Below are positions 14,298 through 20,749 of a DNA stretch of 20,749 bases, piece by piece (position 1 is the first letter of the stretch; the number at the start of each line of letters is the position of its first letter). The position numbers were made by a program, and so were the translations under genes. Source of the stretch: Pseudomonadota bacterium (GTDB taxonomy: Bacteria > Pseudomonadota > Alphaproteobacteria > Rhodospirillales > Magnetospirillaceae); NCBI GenBank assembly GCA_023458315.1, contig JAEXAH010000108.1, positions 1-20,749 on the forward strand. Reading direction: 5' to 3'. The notes under the pieces are model-generated. The model worked only from the letters and a program-made list of their open reading frames with translations, was not told the DNA's origin and made no database searches.

Positions 14298-15431
14298 ATG
14301 AGGATCGCCGCCGCCGCCGCCCTGCTCGCCGCTCTGACCGCGAGCACGGCCCTGGCGCAGACTCCCGCCGCCAAGCCCCCGAAACCCGCCCCGGCCAAGG
14401 CCGCCAAGGTTCCGGCCCAGCCGCCGCTGGCCCAACTTGCCGCCGCCGGTGACGCCGAGGCCCAGTACAAGCTGGCCCAGGCGTTCCGCGACGGCAAGGG
14501 CGCCAAGCGCAACGCCGACGAGGCGGCGTCGTGGTTCGCCCTGGCCGCCGCCAACGGTCAGGCCGCCGCCGCCGCCGAACTGGCGCAGATGCATGAACAG
14601 GGCGCCGGGCTGAAGCGCGACAAGGCCCAGGCGGCGCTGTGGTGGTTCCGTGCCGCCGCGCTGGGCGACGAAGCGGCGCGCGGCCGTTTCGTGGCGCTGT
14701 TCCTGGCCGGTGACACCGACGACATCGGCGGCCCCACCGGCGCCGCCTGGGTCGAGGCTGCCGCCCAGGGCGGTGATGCCGCCGCCCTGCTGGCGGTGGG
14801 ACAGGCTTATGAACTGGGCAAGGGCGTGCCCGCCGATCCGGACAAGGCCCGCCAGTGGTATCAGCAGGCGGCGTTCGGCGGCGATGCCGAGGCCAAGTAC
14901 CGCCTGGGCCGCATGCTGCTGTCCGCCCCCGGCGCCTGGCGTCTGGTTTATAAAGACCCCGAGCGCGAGGCCAAGAACACCGAGCGCGGCACCTTCCATG
15001 CCGTCAAGGCCGAGGCCGCCGCGCTGGGCGGCGACGACCGCGTCCCCGATCCGGTGCGGCCGGGCATGGTCGAAGGCGAGCAATGGCTGCGCGAGGCGGC
15101 CCGCCAGGGCCACGCCGGCGCGCAATACACCCTGGGCATGGCCTTCCTGGGTGGCATGGATCTGCCCTTCGACTTGGGCGAGGCGGTGCACTGGCTGTCC
15201 GCCGCCGCCTTCAACGGCCATGGCGAGGCGCTGCTGCAACTGGCCGATCTGGCCGCCAAGGGCCAGGGCTTCGGCGCCAAGGACCCGATCCGCGCCTGGG
15301 TGTCCTATGACCTTGCCGTCGCCGACGGCCTCAAGGCCGCCGAGGAAGGGCGCGAGCGGGTCGCCAAGACCATGACCCAGAAGCAACTGGCCCGCGCCCG
15401 TCAGGTCGCCCAGGATTTGCGCGGCAACTGA
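14298..15431 (+). CDS. Secreted Sel1-repeat (SLR) protein
   Basis: Product of 377 aa. The signal peptide is MRIAAAAALLAALTASTALA, cleaved before QTP. A Pro/Ala/Lys-rich linker (21-45) follows. The rest is Sel1-like repeats of about 36 residues, seen as GDAEAQYKLAQAFRDGKGAKRNADEAASWF, AELAQMHEQGAGLKRDKAQAALWWFRAAALG, AVGQAYELGKGVPADPDKARQWYQQAAFGG, and later QYTLGMAFLGGMDLPFDLGEAVHWLSAAAFNG. A non-repeat insert lies at about 215-265. Sel1 proteins are periplasmic scaffolds for protein-protein contacts, often in envelope stress, exopolysaccharide or motility pathways. The specific role is unknown. The ATG at 14298 is chosen for the signal peptide; the ribosome-binding site is weak (GAAAG). Confidence 0.85.
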   Translation: MRIAAAAALLAALTASTALAQTPAAKPPKPAPAKAAKVPAQPPLAQLAAAGDAEAQYKLAQAFRDGKGAKRNADEAASWFALAAANGQAAAAAELAQMHEQGAGLKRDKAQAALWWFRAAALGDEAARGRFVALFLAGDTDDIGGPTGAAWVEAAAQGGDAAALLAVGQAYELGKGVPADPDKARQWYQQAAFGGDAEAKYRLGRMLLSAPGAWRLVYKDPEREAKNTERGTFHAVKAEAAALGGDDRVPDPVRPGMVEGEQWLREAARQGHAGAQYTLGMAFLGGMDLPFDLGEAVHWLSAAAFNGHGEALLQLADLAAKGQGFGAKDPIRAWVSYDLAVADGLKAAEEGRERVAKTMTQKQLARARQVAQDLRGN

Positions 15432-15477
15432 CCGGGCGAGGGGAAGGGGGCGAGGCCGCATCCCGTTCACCAAACAA

Positions 15478-15509
15478 AAAGCCCCGCCGGTGCGCACCGG
15501 CGGGGCTTT
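15478..15509. terminator. Bidirectional intrinsic terminator
   Basis: A perfect 32-bp palindrome runs from AAAGCCCCGCCGG to CCGGCGGGGCTTT. On the minus strand it continues into TTTTTGTTTG and terminates the isocitrate dehydrogenase gene. On the plus strand it is followed by CTGTCTT after TTT and terminates the Sel1-repeat gene. The genes on both sides are convergent, with stops at 15431 and 15526, which fits shared use. Confidence 0.92.
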
Positions 15510-15525
15510 CTGTCTTGATGGCCGC

Positions 15526-16740
15526 TTAGGCGCCCATCTTCTTTTGCAGGTTCTCGTCCAGCTTGTCCAGGAACTGCTGGGTGGTCAGCCAGGACTGGCC
15601 GGGGCCGATCAGGATGGCCAGATCCTTGGTCATGAAGCCCGATTCCACGGTTTCGATGCACACTTCTTCCAGGGCCAGGGCGAACTTTTCGACCTCGGGG
15701 GTGTTGTCGAACTGGGCGCGGTAATACAGGGCGCGGGTCCAGGCGAAGATCGACGCGATCGGGTTGGTCGAGGTTTCCTTGCCCTTCTGATGCTCGCGGT
15801 AGTGGCGGGTCACGGTGCCGTGGGCGGCCTCGGCCTCGACCACCTTGCCGTCGGGGCTCATCAGCACCGAGGTCATCAGGCCCAACGAGCCGAAGCCCTG
15901 GGCCACGGTGTCCGATTGCACGTCGCCGTCATAGTTCTTACAGGCCCAGACGAAGCCGCCCGACCACTTCAGCGCGCTGGCGACCATGTCGTCGATCAGG
16001 CGGTGTTCGTAGGTCATGCCGTGCTTGTCGAACTCGGCCTTGAACTCACCATCGTAGACTTCCTGGAAGATGTCCTTGAAGCGGCCGTCATAGGCCTTGA
16101 GGATGGTGTTCTTGGTCGAGAGATAGACCGGCCACTTCTTCAGCAGGCCGTAATTCATGCAGGCGCGGGCGAAGCCACGGATGGATTCGTCCAGATTGTA
16201 CATGCCCATGGCGACACCGGCGCCGGGGAACTGGAAGACCTCGTGCTCGATGGTCTCGCCGTCGTCGCCGACGAACTTCATGGTCAGCTTGCCGGGGCCG
16301 GGCACCTTGAAATCGGTGGCCTTGTACTGGTCGCCAAAGGCATGGCGGCCGATGACGATGGGCTGGGTCCAGCCGGGCACCAGACGCGGCACGTTCTTGC
16401 AGATGATCGGCTCGCGGAACACGGTGCCGTCAAGAATGTTGCGGATGGTGCCGTTGGGCGACTTCCACATCTTCTTGAGGTTGAATTCCTTCACGCGCGC
16501 TTCGTCGGGGGTGATGGTCGCGCACTTGACGCCGACGCCGTACTTCTTGATCGCCTCGGCCGATTCGACCGTCACCTTGTCCTCGGTGGCGTCGCGGTTC
16601 TCGACGCTGAGGTCGTAGTACTTCAGGTCCACGTCCAGATACGGCAGGATCAGCTTGTCCTTGATGAACTTCCAGATGATGCGGGTCATCTCGTCGCCGT
16701 CGAGTTCGACGACCGGATTGGCGACCTTGATCTTCTTCAT
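15526..16740 (-). CDS. icd: NADP-dependent isocitrate dehydrogenase, homodimeric type
   Basis: Product of 404 aa, the length of the eukaryote-like homodimeric enzyme. The substrate site includes SPNGTIRN (94-101), FREP (108-111) and GRHAFGDQYKATD (131-143). Metal-binding acidic residues lie in DDMVASALKWSGGFVWACKNYDGD. The NADP site is HGTVTRHYREHQKGKETSTN, whose Arg-His after TVT is typical for NADP use. The enzyme converts isocitrate to 2-oxoglutarate, CO2 and NADPH in the TCA cycle. A GAGGA ribosome-binding site is 7 nt before the ATG. The upstream gap to icd2 is only 56 bp and holds a terminator, so how this gene is transcribed is an open question, discussed in the findings. Confidence 0.96.
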   Translation of the reverse strand: MKKIKVANPVVELDGDEMTRIIWKFIKDKLILPYLDVDLKYYDLSVENRDATEDKVTVESAEAIKKYGVGVKCATITPDEARVKEFNLKKMWKSPNGTIRNILDGTVFREPIICKNVPRLVPGWTQPIVIGRHAFGDQYKATDFKVPGPGKLTMKFVGDDGETIEHEVFQFPGAGVAMGMYNLDESIRGFARACMNYGLLKKWPVYLSTKNTILKAYDGRFKDIFQEVYDGEFKAEFDKHGMTYEHRLIDDMVASALKWSGGFVWACKNYDGDVQSDTVAQGFGSLGLMTSVLMSPDGKVVEAEAAHGTVTRHYREHQKGKETSTNPIASIFAWTRALYYRAQFDNTPEVEKFALALEEVCIETVESGFMTKDLAILIGPGQSWLTTQQFLDKLDENLQKKMGA

Positions 16741-16755
16741 TATGGCGTCCTCGCT

Positions 16756-16790
16756 GAAAAAACTGCGGCGGGGGCCTTGGCCCCCGCCGT
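16756..16790 (-). terminator. Intrinsic terminator or attenuator between icd2 and icd
   Basis: CGGCGGGGGCC (16766-16776) and GGCCCCCGCCG (16779-16789) are perfect 11-bp arms. On the minus strand the hairpin is followed by AGTTTTTTCAG. It starts 7 nt after the icd2 stop codon, and its T-run ends about 15 nt before the icd ATG, immediately before the icd ribosome-binding site. Confidence 0.9.
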
Positions 16791-16796
16791 GCTGGA

Positions 16797-19019
16797 TCAG
16801 ATGGTGGCCAGAGCCGCGTTGAGCGTGGCGCTGGGCCGCATGGCGGCGGAAGTCTTGGCGAAATCGGGCTGATAATACCCGCCCATGTCCACGGGCTTGC
16901 CCTGGGCGGCGATCAACTCGGCGTTGATCTTGGCCTCGTTCTCGGACAGGGCCTTGGCCAGCGGGGCGAAGCGGGCGGCCAGATCGGCATCCTTGGTCTG
17001 GGCCGCCAGGGCCTGGGCCCAGTACAGCGCCAGATAGAAGTGGCTGCCGCGGTTGTCCAACTCGCCGACCTTGCGGGCCGGGGAGCGGTTGTTTTCCAGG
17101 ATCAGGCTGTTGGCCTGGTCCAAGGTGTCGGCCAGAACCTGGGCCTTGGCGTTGTCGAAGGTCTGGGCCAGATGCTCCAGCGACACGCCCAGCGCCAGGA
17201 ATTCACCCAAGGAATCCCAACGCAGATAGCCTTCTTCCTGGAATTGCTGGACGTGCTTGGGGGCGGAACCGCCCGCGCCGGTTTCGAACAGACCGCCGCC
17301 AGCCATCAGCGGCACGATGGACAGCATCTTGGCGCTGGTGCCCAGTTCCAGGATGGGGAACAGGTCGGTCAGGTAGTCGCGCAGCACGTTGCCGGTGACG
17401 GAAATGGTGTCCAGGCCCTTGCGGATGCGCTCCAGCGAGAACTTGCACGCCTCTTCCGGCGGCAGGATGCGCAGGTCCAGACCGGTGGTGTCGTGATCCT
17501 TCAGGTAGGTCTCGACCTTGGCGATGATCTGGGCGTCATGGGCGCGCTTGGCGTCCAGCCAGAACACCGCCGGGGTAGCGGACAGGCGGGCACGGGTGAC
17601 GGCCAGCTTGACCCAATCCTGGATCGGCGCGTCCTTGGTCTGACAGGCGCGGAAGATGTCGCCCGCCTCGACCTTCTGCTCCAGCAGCACGGTGCCGTCG
17701 GCGGCGACGATGCGGACCACGCCGTCGGCCGGAACCTCGAAGGTCTTGTCGTGGCTGCCGTATTCCTCGGCCTTCTGGGCCATCAGGCCGACATTGGGCA
17801 CGCTGCCCATGGTCTTGGGATCGAAGGCGCCGTGCTTCTTGCAGTCCTCGATCACCGCCTGATAGATGCCGGCATAGCAGCGGTCGGGGATCACCGCCTT
17901 GGCGTCCTGCAACTTGCCGTCCTTGTTCCACATGCGGCCCGAGTCGCGAATCATGGCGGGCATGGAGGCGTCGACGATGACGTCGGACGGCACATGCAGG
18001 TTGGTGATGCCCTTGTCGGAATTCACCATGGCGACGGCCGGGCCGTTGGCATAGGCGGCGGCGATGTCGGCCTCGATGGCGGCCTTCTTGTCGGCGGGCA
18101 GCTTGTCCAGCTTGGCCAGCAGGTCGCCGAAGCCGTTGTTGACGTTGACGCCGATTTCCTTGATGGCGTCGGCGTGCTTCTCGAACACGTCCTTGAAGAA
18201 CACGGTCACGGCGTGGCCGAACATGATGGGGTCGGAAACCTTCATCATGGTGGCCTTGAGGTGCAGGCTGAGCAGCACGCCCTGGGCCTTGGCGTCGGCG
18301 ATCTGCTGGGCGTAGAAGTCGCGCAGGGCGCGCTTGCTCAGGACGGCGGCGTCGATGACCTCGCCCGCCTTCAGGGCGGTCTTTTCCTTGAGCACGGTGA
18401 CGGCGCCGTCGGCGGCGGCCAGCTCGATGCGGACAGTGGTGGCATCGGCCACGGTCACGGACTTTTCCGAGCCATAGAAGTCACCGGCGCTCATATGCGC
18501 CACGTGCGACTTCGAATCGGCGGCCCAGGCGCCCATCTTGTGCGGGTTGTTGCGGGCGTATTGCTTGACCGCACCGGCGGCGCGGCGGTCGGAATTGCCC
18601 TCGCGCAGCACCGGGTTGACGGCCGAGCCCAGCACCTTGCCGTAGCGGGCCTTGATGTCCTTTTCCGCGTCGGTCTTGGCGTCCTCGGGGAAATCCGGCA
18701 CGGCGTAGCCGTGGGCCTGGAGTTCCTTGATGGCCGCCTTGAGCTGCGGCACCGAGGCCGAGACGTTCGGCAGCTTGATGATATTGGCTTCCGGCTTCAG
18801 CGTCAGTTCGCCCAGTTCGGTCAACTGGTCGCCGATGCGCTGCTCGGGCTTCAGGAAATCGGGGAAATTGGCGAGGATGCGCCCGGCCAGCGAGATGTCG
18901 CGGGTTTCCACGGCGATGCCGGCGGCCTTGGTGAAGGCCTGGACGATCGGCAGCAGGGAATAGGTGGCAAGGGCGGGCGCCTCGTCGACCTGGGTCCAGA
19001 TGATTTTCGCGTCGGTCAT
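16797..19019 (-). CDS. icd2: NADP-dependent isocitrate dehydrogenase, monomeric type
   Basis: Product of 740 aa, the family's usual length. Hallmarks of the monomeric class are KIIWTQVDEAPALATYSLLP at the N-terminus, LPNVSASVPQLKAAIKELQ, SDRRAAGAVKQYARNNPHKMG, MMKVSDPIMFGHAV, NVNNGFGDL, NSDKGITNLHVPSDVIVDASMPAMIR and LDNRGSHFYLALYWAQALA. It makes the same reaction as icd (isocitrate to 2-oxoglutarate with NADPH) but is not recognisably similar in sequence. The start at 19019 matches the family N-terminus; its ribosome-binding site is poor (GTAAAAG). It lies upstream of icd on the same strand, separated by a strong terminator. Confidence 0.97.
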   Translation of the reverse strand: MTDAKIIWTQVDEAPALATYSLLPIVQAFTKAAGIAVETRDISLAGRILANFPDFLKPEQRIGDQLTELGELTLKPEANIIKLPNVSASVPQLKAAIKELQAHGYAVPDFPEDAKTDAEKDIKARYGKVLGSAVNPVLREGNSDRRAAGAVKQYARNNPHKMGAWAADSKSHVAHMSAGDFYGSEKSVTVADATTVRIELAAADGAVTVLKEKTALKAGEVIDAAVLSKRALRDFYAQQIADAKAQGVLLSLHLKATMMKVSDPIMFGHAVTVFFKDVFEKHADAIKEIGVNVNNGFGDLLAKLDKLPADKKAAIEADIAAAYANGPAVAMVNSDKGITNLHVPSDVIVDASMPAMIRDSGRMWNKDGKLQDAKAVIPDRCYAGIYQAVIEDCKKHGAFDPKTMGSVPNVGLMAQKAEEYGSHDKTFEVPADGVVRIVAADGTVLLEQKVEAGDIFRACQTKDAPIQDWVKLAVTRARLSATPAVFWLDAKRAHDAQIIAKVETYLKDHDTTGLDLRILPPEEACKFSLERIRKGLDTISVTGNVLRDYLTDLFPILELGTSAKMLSIVPLMAGGGLFETGAGGSAPKHVQQFQEEGYLRWDSLGEFLALGVSLEHLAQTFDNAKAQVLADTLDQANSLILENNRSPARKVGELDNRGSHFYLALYWAQALAAQTKDADLAARFAPLAKALSENEAKINAELIAAQGKPVDMGGYYQPDFAKTSAAMRPSATLNAALATI

Positions 19020-19097
19020 TCTTTTACGGTCCCCGTTTGAAGCCAATCGAATGGGTGTCCGCCGGGAGTGTGCTCACTCTTCTCCGGACAGCCGGGG

Positions 19098-19125
19098 ACG
19101 ATAGCATCCGGGGCGGCGAACGCAA
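19098..19125 (-). promoter_or_regulatory. Possible icd2 promoter
   Basis: On the minus strand TTGCGT (at 19120-19125), a 16-nt spacer and TATCGT (at 19098-19103) resemble a housekeeping promoter, about 80 bp before the icd2 ATG. The match is moderate. Confidence 0.3.
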
Positions 19126-19153
19126 GATGAAACACCACCTTGGAGTGGGAAAC

Positions 19154-19184
19154 GGGTGGGGTAGAGCTTTCGGACAGCCCACCC
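19154..19184 (-). terminator. Weak terminator after the cytochrome gene
   Basis: On the minus strand GGGTGGG (19178-19184) pairs with CCCACCC (19154-19160) around a 17-nt loop and is followed by GTTTCCC. It begins 13 nt after the cytochrome stop codon. The T-run is poor, so read-through into icd2 is possible. Confidence 0.35.
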
Positions 19185-19197
19185 CGACCCGTGCCGT

Positions 19198-19881
19198 TCA
19201 GCCCCCGGCCAGCAGCAATCCGCCCCACACCACGGCGCAGGCGATGGCCGCCACCGCCACCGCCAGCAGCGGGTGGGCGAAGCGGATGCCCTCGACCCCC
19301 TCGGGCACCCGCTTGGTGCCGGTGATCATGGCGCGGATCATGTCGTCCTTCTTGACCAGGGTATAGAAGGCGACGGCGGCCAGGTGCACGCCGACCAGCG
19401 CCAGCAGCAGCTTGCCGCCCAGGCGGTGCAGGCTGGACAGCAAGGCGGCGGTCTTGCTGCTGACCTTGCCGACCAGCGGGCCGTTGGTGAAGATGTCGTC
19501 GGTGGTGAACAGGCCGGTGGTGGCCTGGGCGGTCAGCAGGCCCAGCAGGGCCAGCACGCTCAGCGCGCCCAGCGGGTTGTGGCCGACCGAGCGCACGGCG
19601 CCGCTGCGGGCGGCGGCCAGATAGTCGCGGATGGCGGCGGGACCGCGCACGAATTGGGCGAAGCGGGCGGTGGGGCTGCCGACCACGCCCCACATCAGGC
19701 GGAACACCAGCAGCGCCAGCGCCCACACCCCCAGTTTCATGTGGATGTCCAGCTTGCCGAACTCGCCGCTCAGCCACAGCACCGCCACCAGGATCACCAG
19801 CGACCAGTGGAACAGGCGGGTGGGCTGGTCCCAGATTCGGACTTCGATCTGGGGCGACGGGTCGTTGGCGGGATGGCGCAT
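19198..19881 (-). CDS. Di-haem b561-type cytochrome, membrane electron carrier
   Basis: Product of 227 aa. GGAGG ends 5 nt before the ATG at 19881, which decides against the longer frame. About five membrane segments (24-40, 46-66, 104-124, 150-176, 203-224) carry His25 (RLFHW), His47, His101, His152 (LHRLGG) and His166 (GVHLAAV), enough to bind two b haems. The block FRLMWGVVGSPTARFAQFV is characteristic of the prokaryotic b561/hydrogenase-type cytochrome b family. Such proteins pass electrons between quinol and a periplasmic partner such as a cytochrome c or hydrogenase. No partner gene is in the window, and the exact role is not defined. Confidence 0.88.
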   Translation of the reverse strand: MRHPANDPSPQIEVRIWDQPTRLFHWSLVILVAVLWLSGEFGKLDIHMKLGVWALALLVFRLMWGVVGSPTARFAQFVRGPAAIRDYLAAARSGAVRSVGHNPLGALSVLALLGLLTAQATTGLFTTDDIFTNGPLVGKVSSKTAALLSSLHRLGGKLLLALVGVHLAAVAFYTLVKKDDMIRAMITGTKRVPEGVEGIRFAHPLLAVAVAAIACAVVWGGLLLAGG

Positions 19882-20042
19882 GGTATCCTCCGGCGGCGGG
19901 CAAGGAACCCTCATGTTTCCAAGCGGCGCCGGACCGGTCAACCGTCCAGGCGGCAGGGCAGAGCCGCGCCGGTTGCCGCTGGCCGCGCAAGGCGTTAGGG
20001 TTAGGCTCGATTTCCCGTGCGTATTGCCGTGGGTTCCCTCGC

Positions 20043-20749
20043 TTGTCCCGTGCCGTATTGATCGCCATCCTGGGTCTGGCCGCCGCCTTGGCGGCGCTGG
20101 GCCTGACCATGTCCCTGGATTCCGGGGGCGGGTCCGACCATCTGCCGTCCCCGCCGACGGCGGCGGTCGAGCCGGTGCGCCCGGCGTTGCCGCTTCCGGC
20201 CTTCGACGTGGTGCGGGTGGGCGAGATGGGCGACGTGGTGGTGGCCGGCCGCGCCGCCCCCCGTGCCGAGGTGGTGCTGTGGGATGGCGGCCGCGAGGTC
20301 GGGCGCGTCGTTGCCGATGATCGCGGCGAATGGGTGCTGGTGCCCACCGAAACCCTTGCCGCCGGGCTGCATGTCCTGTCGCTGGAGGCGCGACTGGCCG
20401 AAGGCGCGGCCCTGCGTTCGGCCGACACCGTCTATCTGGTGGTGCCGGACCATGGCGGACAGGGCGCGGTGGCGGTGGCCGCCCGGCCGGGCGACGCCCG
20501 CCTGATGCTGGGCGCCCCGGCGGCGGCGGGCACGATCAGCCTGGACCTGATCAGCCGCGACGGCGCCAGCCTGTTCGTGTCGGGCCGCGCCCCGGCGGGG
20601 GCGGCGGTGCGGCTGGTGCTGGACGACCGGCCGCTGGGCGCCGCCCGCGCCGATGCCGAAGGCAACTGGAGCCTGTCGCTGAGCGAAACGGCGACGCAGG
20701 GGCGGCTGCGGGCGGAAATCATGGACGATCGCGGCCGTCCGCGCGACCG
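20043..20749 (+). CDS. Membrane-anchored protein with Ig-like repeats, 5' part only
   Basis: The frame is open from before 20043 to the window end, giving 235 codons without a stop. A TTG at 20043 is the best start I can see; no convincing ribosome-binding site precedes it, so the start is uncertain. The N-terminus SRAVLIAILGLAAALAALGLTM is one membrane anchor. A Pro-rich linker follows, and then at least two short Ig-like beta units: FDVVRVGEMGDVVVAGRAAP...VVLWDGGREVGRVVADDRGEWVLVP and LDLISRDGASLFVSGRAP...VRLVLDDRPLGAARADAEGNWSLSL. The pattern (G.V...G.a.pga.V.l..dg...g...ad..G.W.l) is that of bacterial Ig-like proteins, which in Rhodospirillales often end in a LysM domain. That end lies outside the window. 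Confidence 0.75.
   Translation, partial: MSRAVLIAILGLAAALAALGLTMSLDSGGGSDHLPSPPTAAVEPVRPALPLPAFDVVRVGEMGDVVVAGRAAPRAEVVLWDGGREVGRVVADDRGEWVLVPTETLAAGLHVLSLEARLAEGAALRSADTVYLVVPDHGGQGAVAVAARPGDARLMLGAPAAAGTISLDLISRDGASLFVSGRAPAGAAVRLVLDDRPLGAARADAEGNWSLSLSETATQGRLRAEIMDDRGRPRD

Noticed and set aside
17040..19040. Plus-strand open frame of 666 codons opposite icd2
   Set aside because: The minus-strand product is an unmistakable monomeric isocitrate dehydrogenase. The plus frame is a GC-bias shadow.
1..20749. CRISPR arrays, tRNA or rRNA genes, insertion sequences
   Set aside because: No regularly spaced direct repeats, no cloverleaf or rRNA-like stretches, and no transposase-like products were seen on either strand.

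Overview
The window is about 20.7 kb of GC-rich bacterial DNA with dense, short-spaced genes. It most likely comes from the chromosome of an alphaproteobacterium of the Rhodospirillales (Magnetospirillum/Phaeospirillum-like). The grounds are FlaF-type flagellar proteins, CtrA-type TTAA-N7-TTAA boxes, TPR-fused glycosyltransferases, a pterin carbinolamine dehydratase and paired isocitrate dehydrogenases. The organism assignment is inference from gene content, not from a search. I see no transposase, integrase, CRISPR array, tRNA or rRNA. The only interspersed repeats are a full and a half copy of a short palindromic element.

Region A (about 1-6700) looks like a flagellar-filament accessory and glycosylation block. 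A divergent OGT/SPINDLY-like TPR glycosyltransferase (187-2076, minus) and a FlaF-like protein (2324-2677, plus) share an intergenic region with two TTAA-N7-TTAA boxes, the recognition pattern of the alphaproteobacterial cell-cycle and motility regulator CtrA. Two further TPR proteins with GT9/heptosyltransferase-like C-terminal halves are transcribed divergently (2641-3702 minus; 3761-5263 plus). Next come a Cys/Trp/His-free helical protein of unknown function (5329-6159) and a second FlaF paralogue (6234-6644), closed by a strong intrinsic terminator. I propose that these genes form one filament secretion/glycosylation module under CtrA control.

Region B (about 6775-10168) holds a small outer-membrane beta-barrel protein (minus). 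It is divergent from a two-gene operon in which a periplasmic PhnD-like binding protein overlaps a membrane HAMP-PAS sensor histidine kinase by ATGA. Two perfect inverted repeats lie in the shared promoter region. No response regulator is present.

Region C (10172-13832, minus) is a compact proteostasis/stress operon: a minimal zinc metallopeptidase, then a Lon-family protease with a degenerate Walker A, then a UspA-like protein. The last two overlap by ATGA.

Region D (13911-15431, plus) contains a pterin-4a-carbinolamine dehydratase and a secreted Sel1-repeat protein, ending at a bidirectional terminator.

Region E (15526-19019, minus) carries two non-homologous NADP-type isocitrate dehydrogenases in tandem: monomeric icd2 first, then a dimeric type. 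A strong intrinsic terminator sits between them, directly before the ribosome-binding site of the second gene. The window ends with a di-haem b561-type cytochrome (19198-19881, minus) and, divergent from it, the 5' part of a membrane-anchored gene with Ig-like repeats that runs off the edge.
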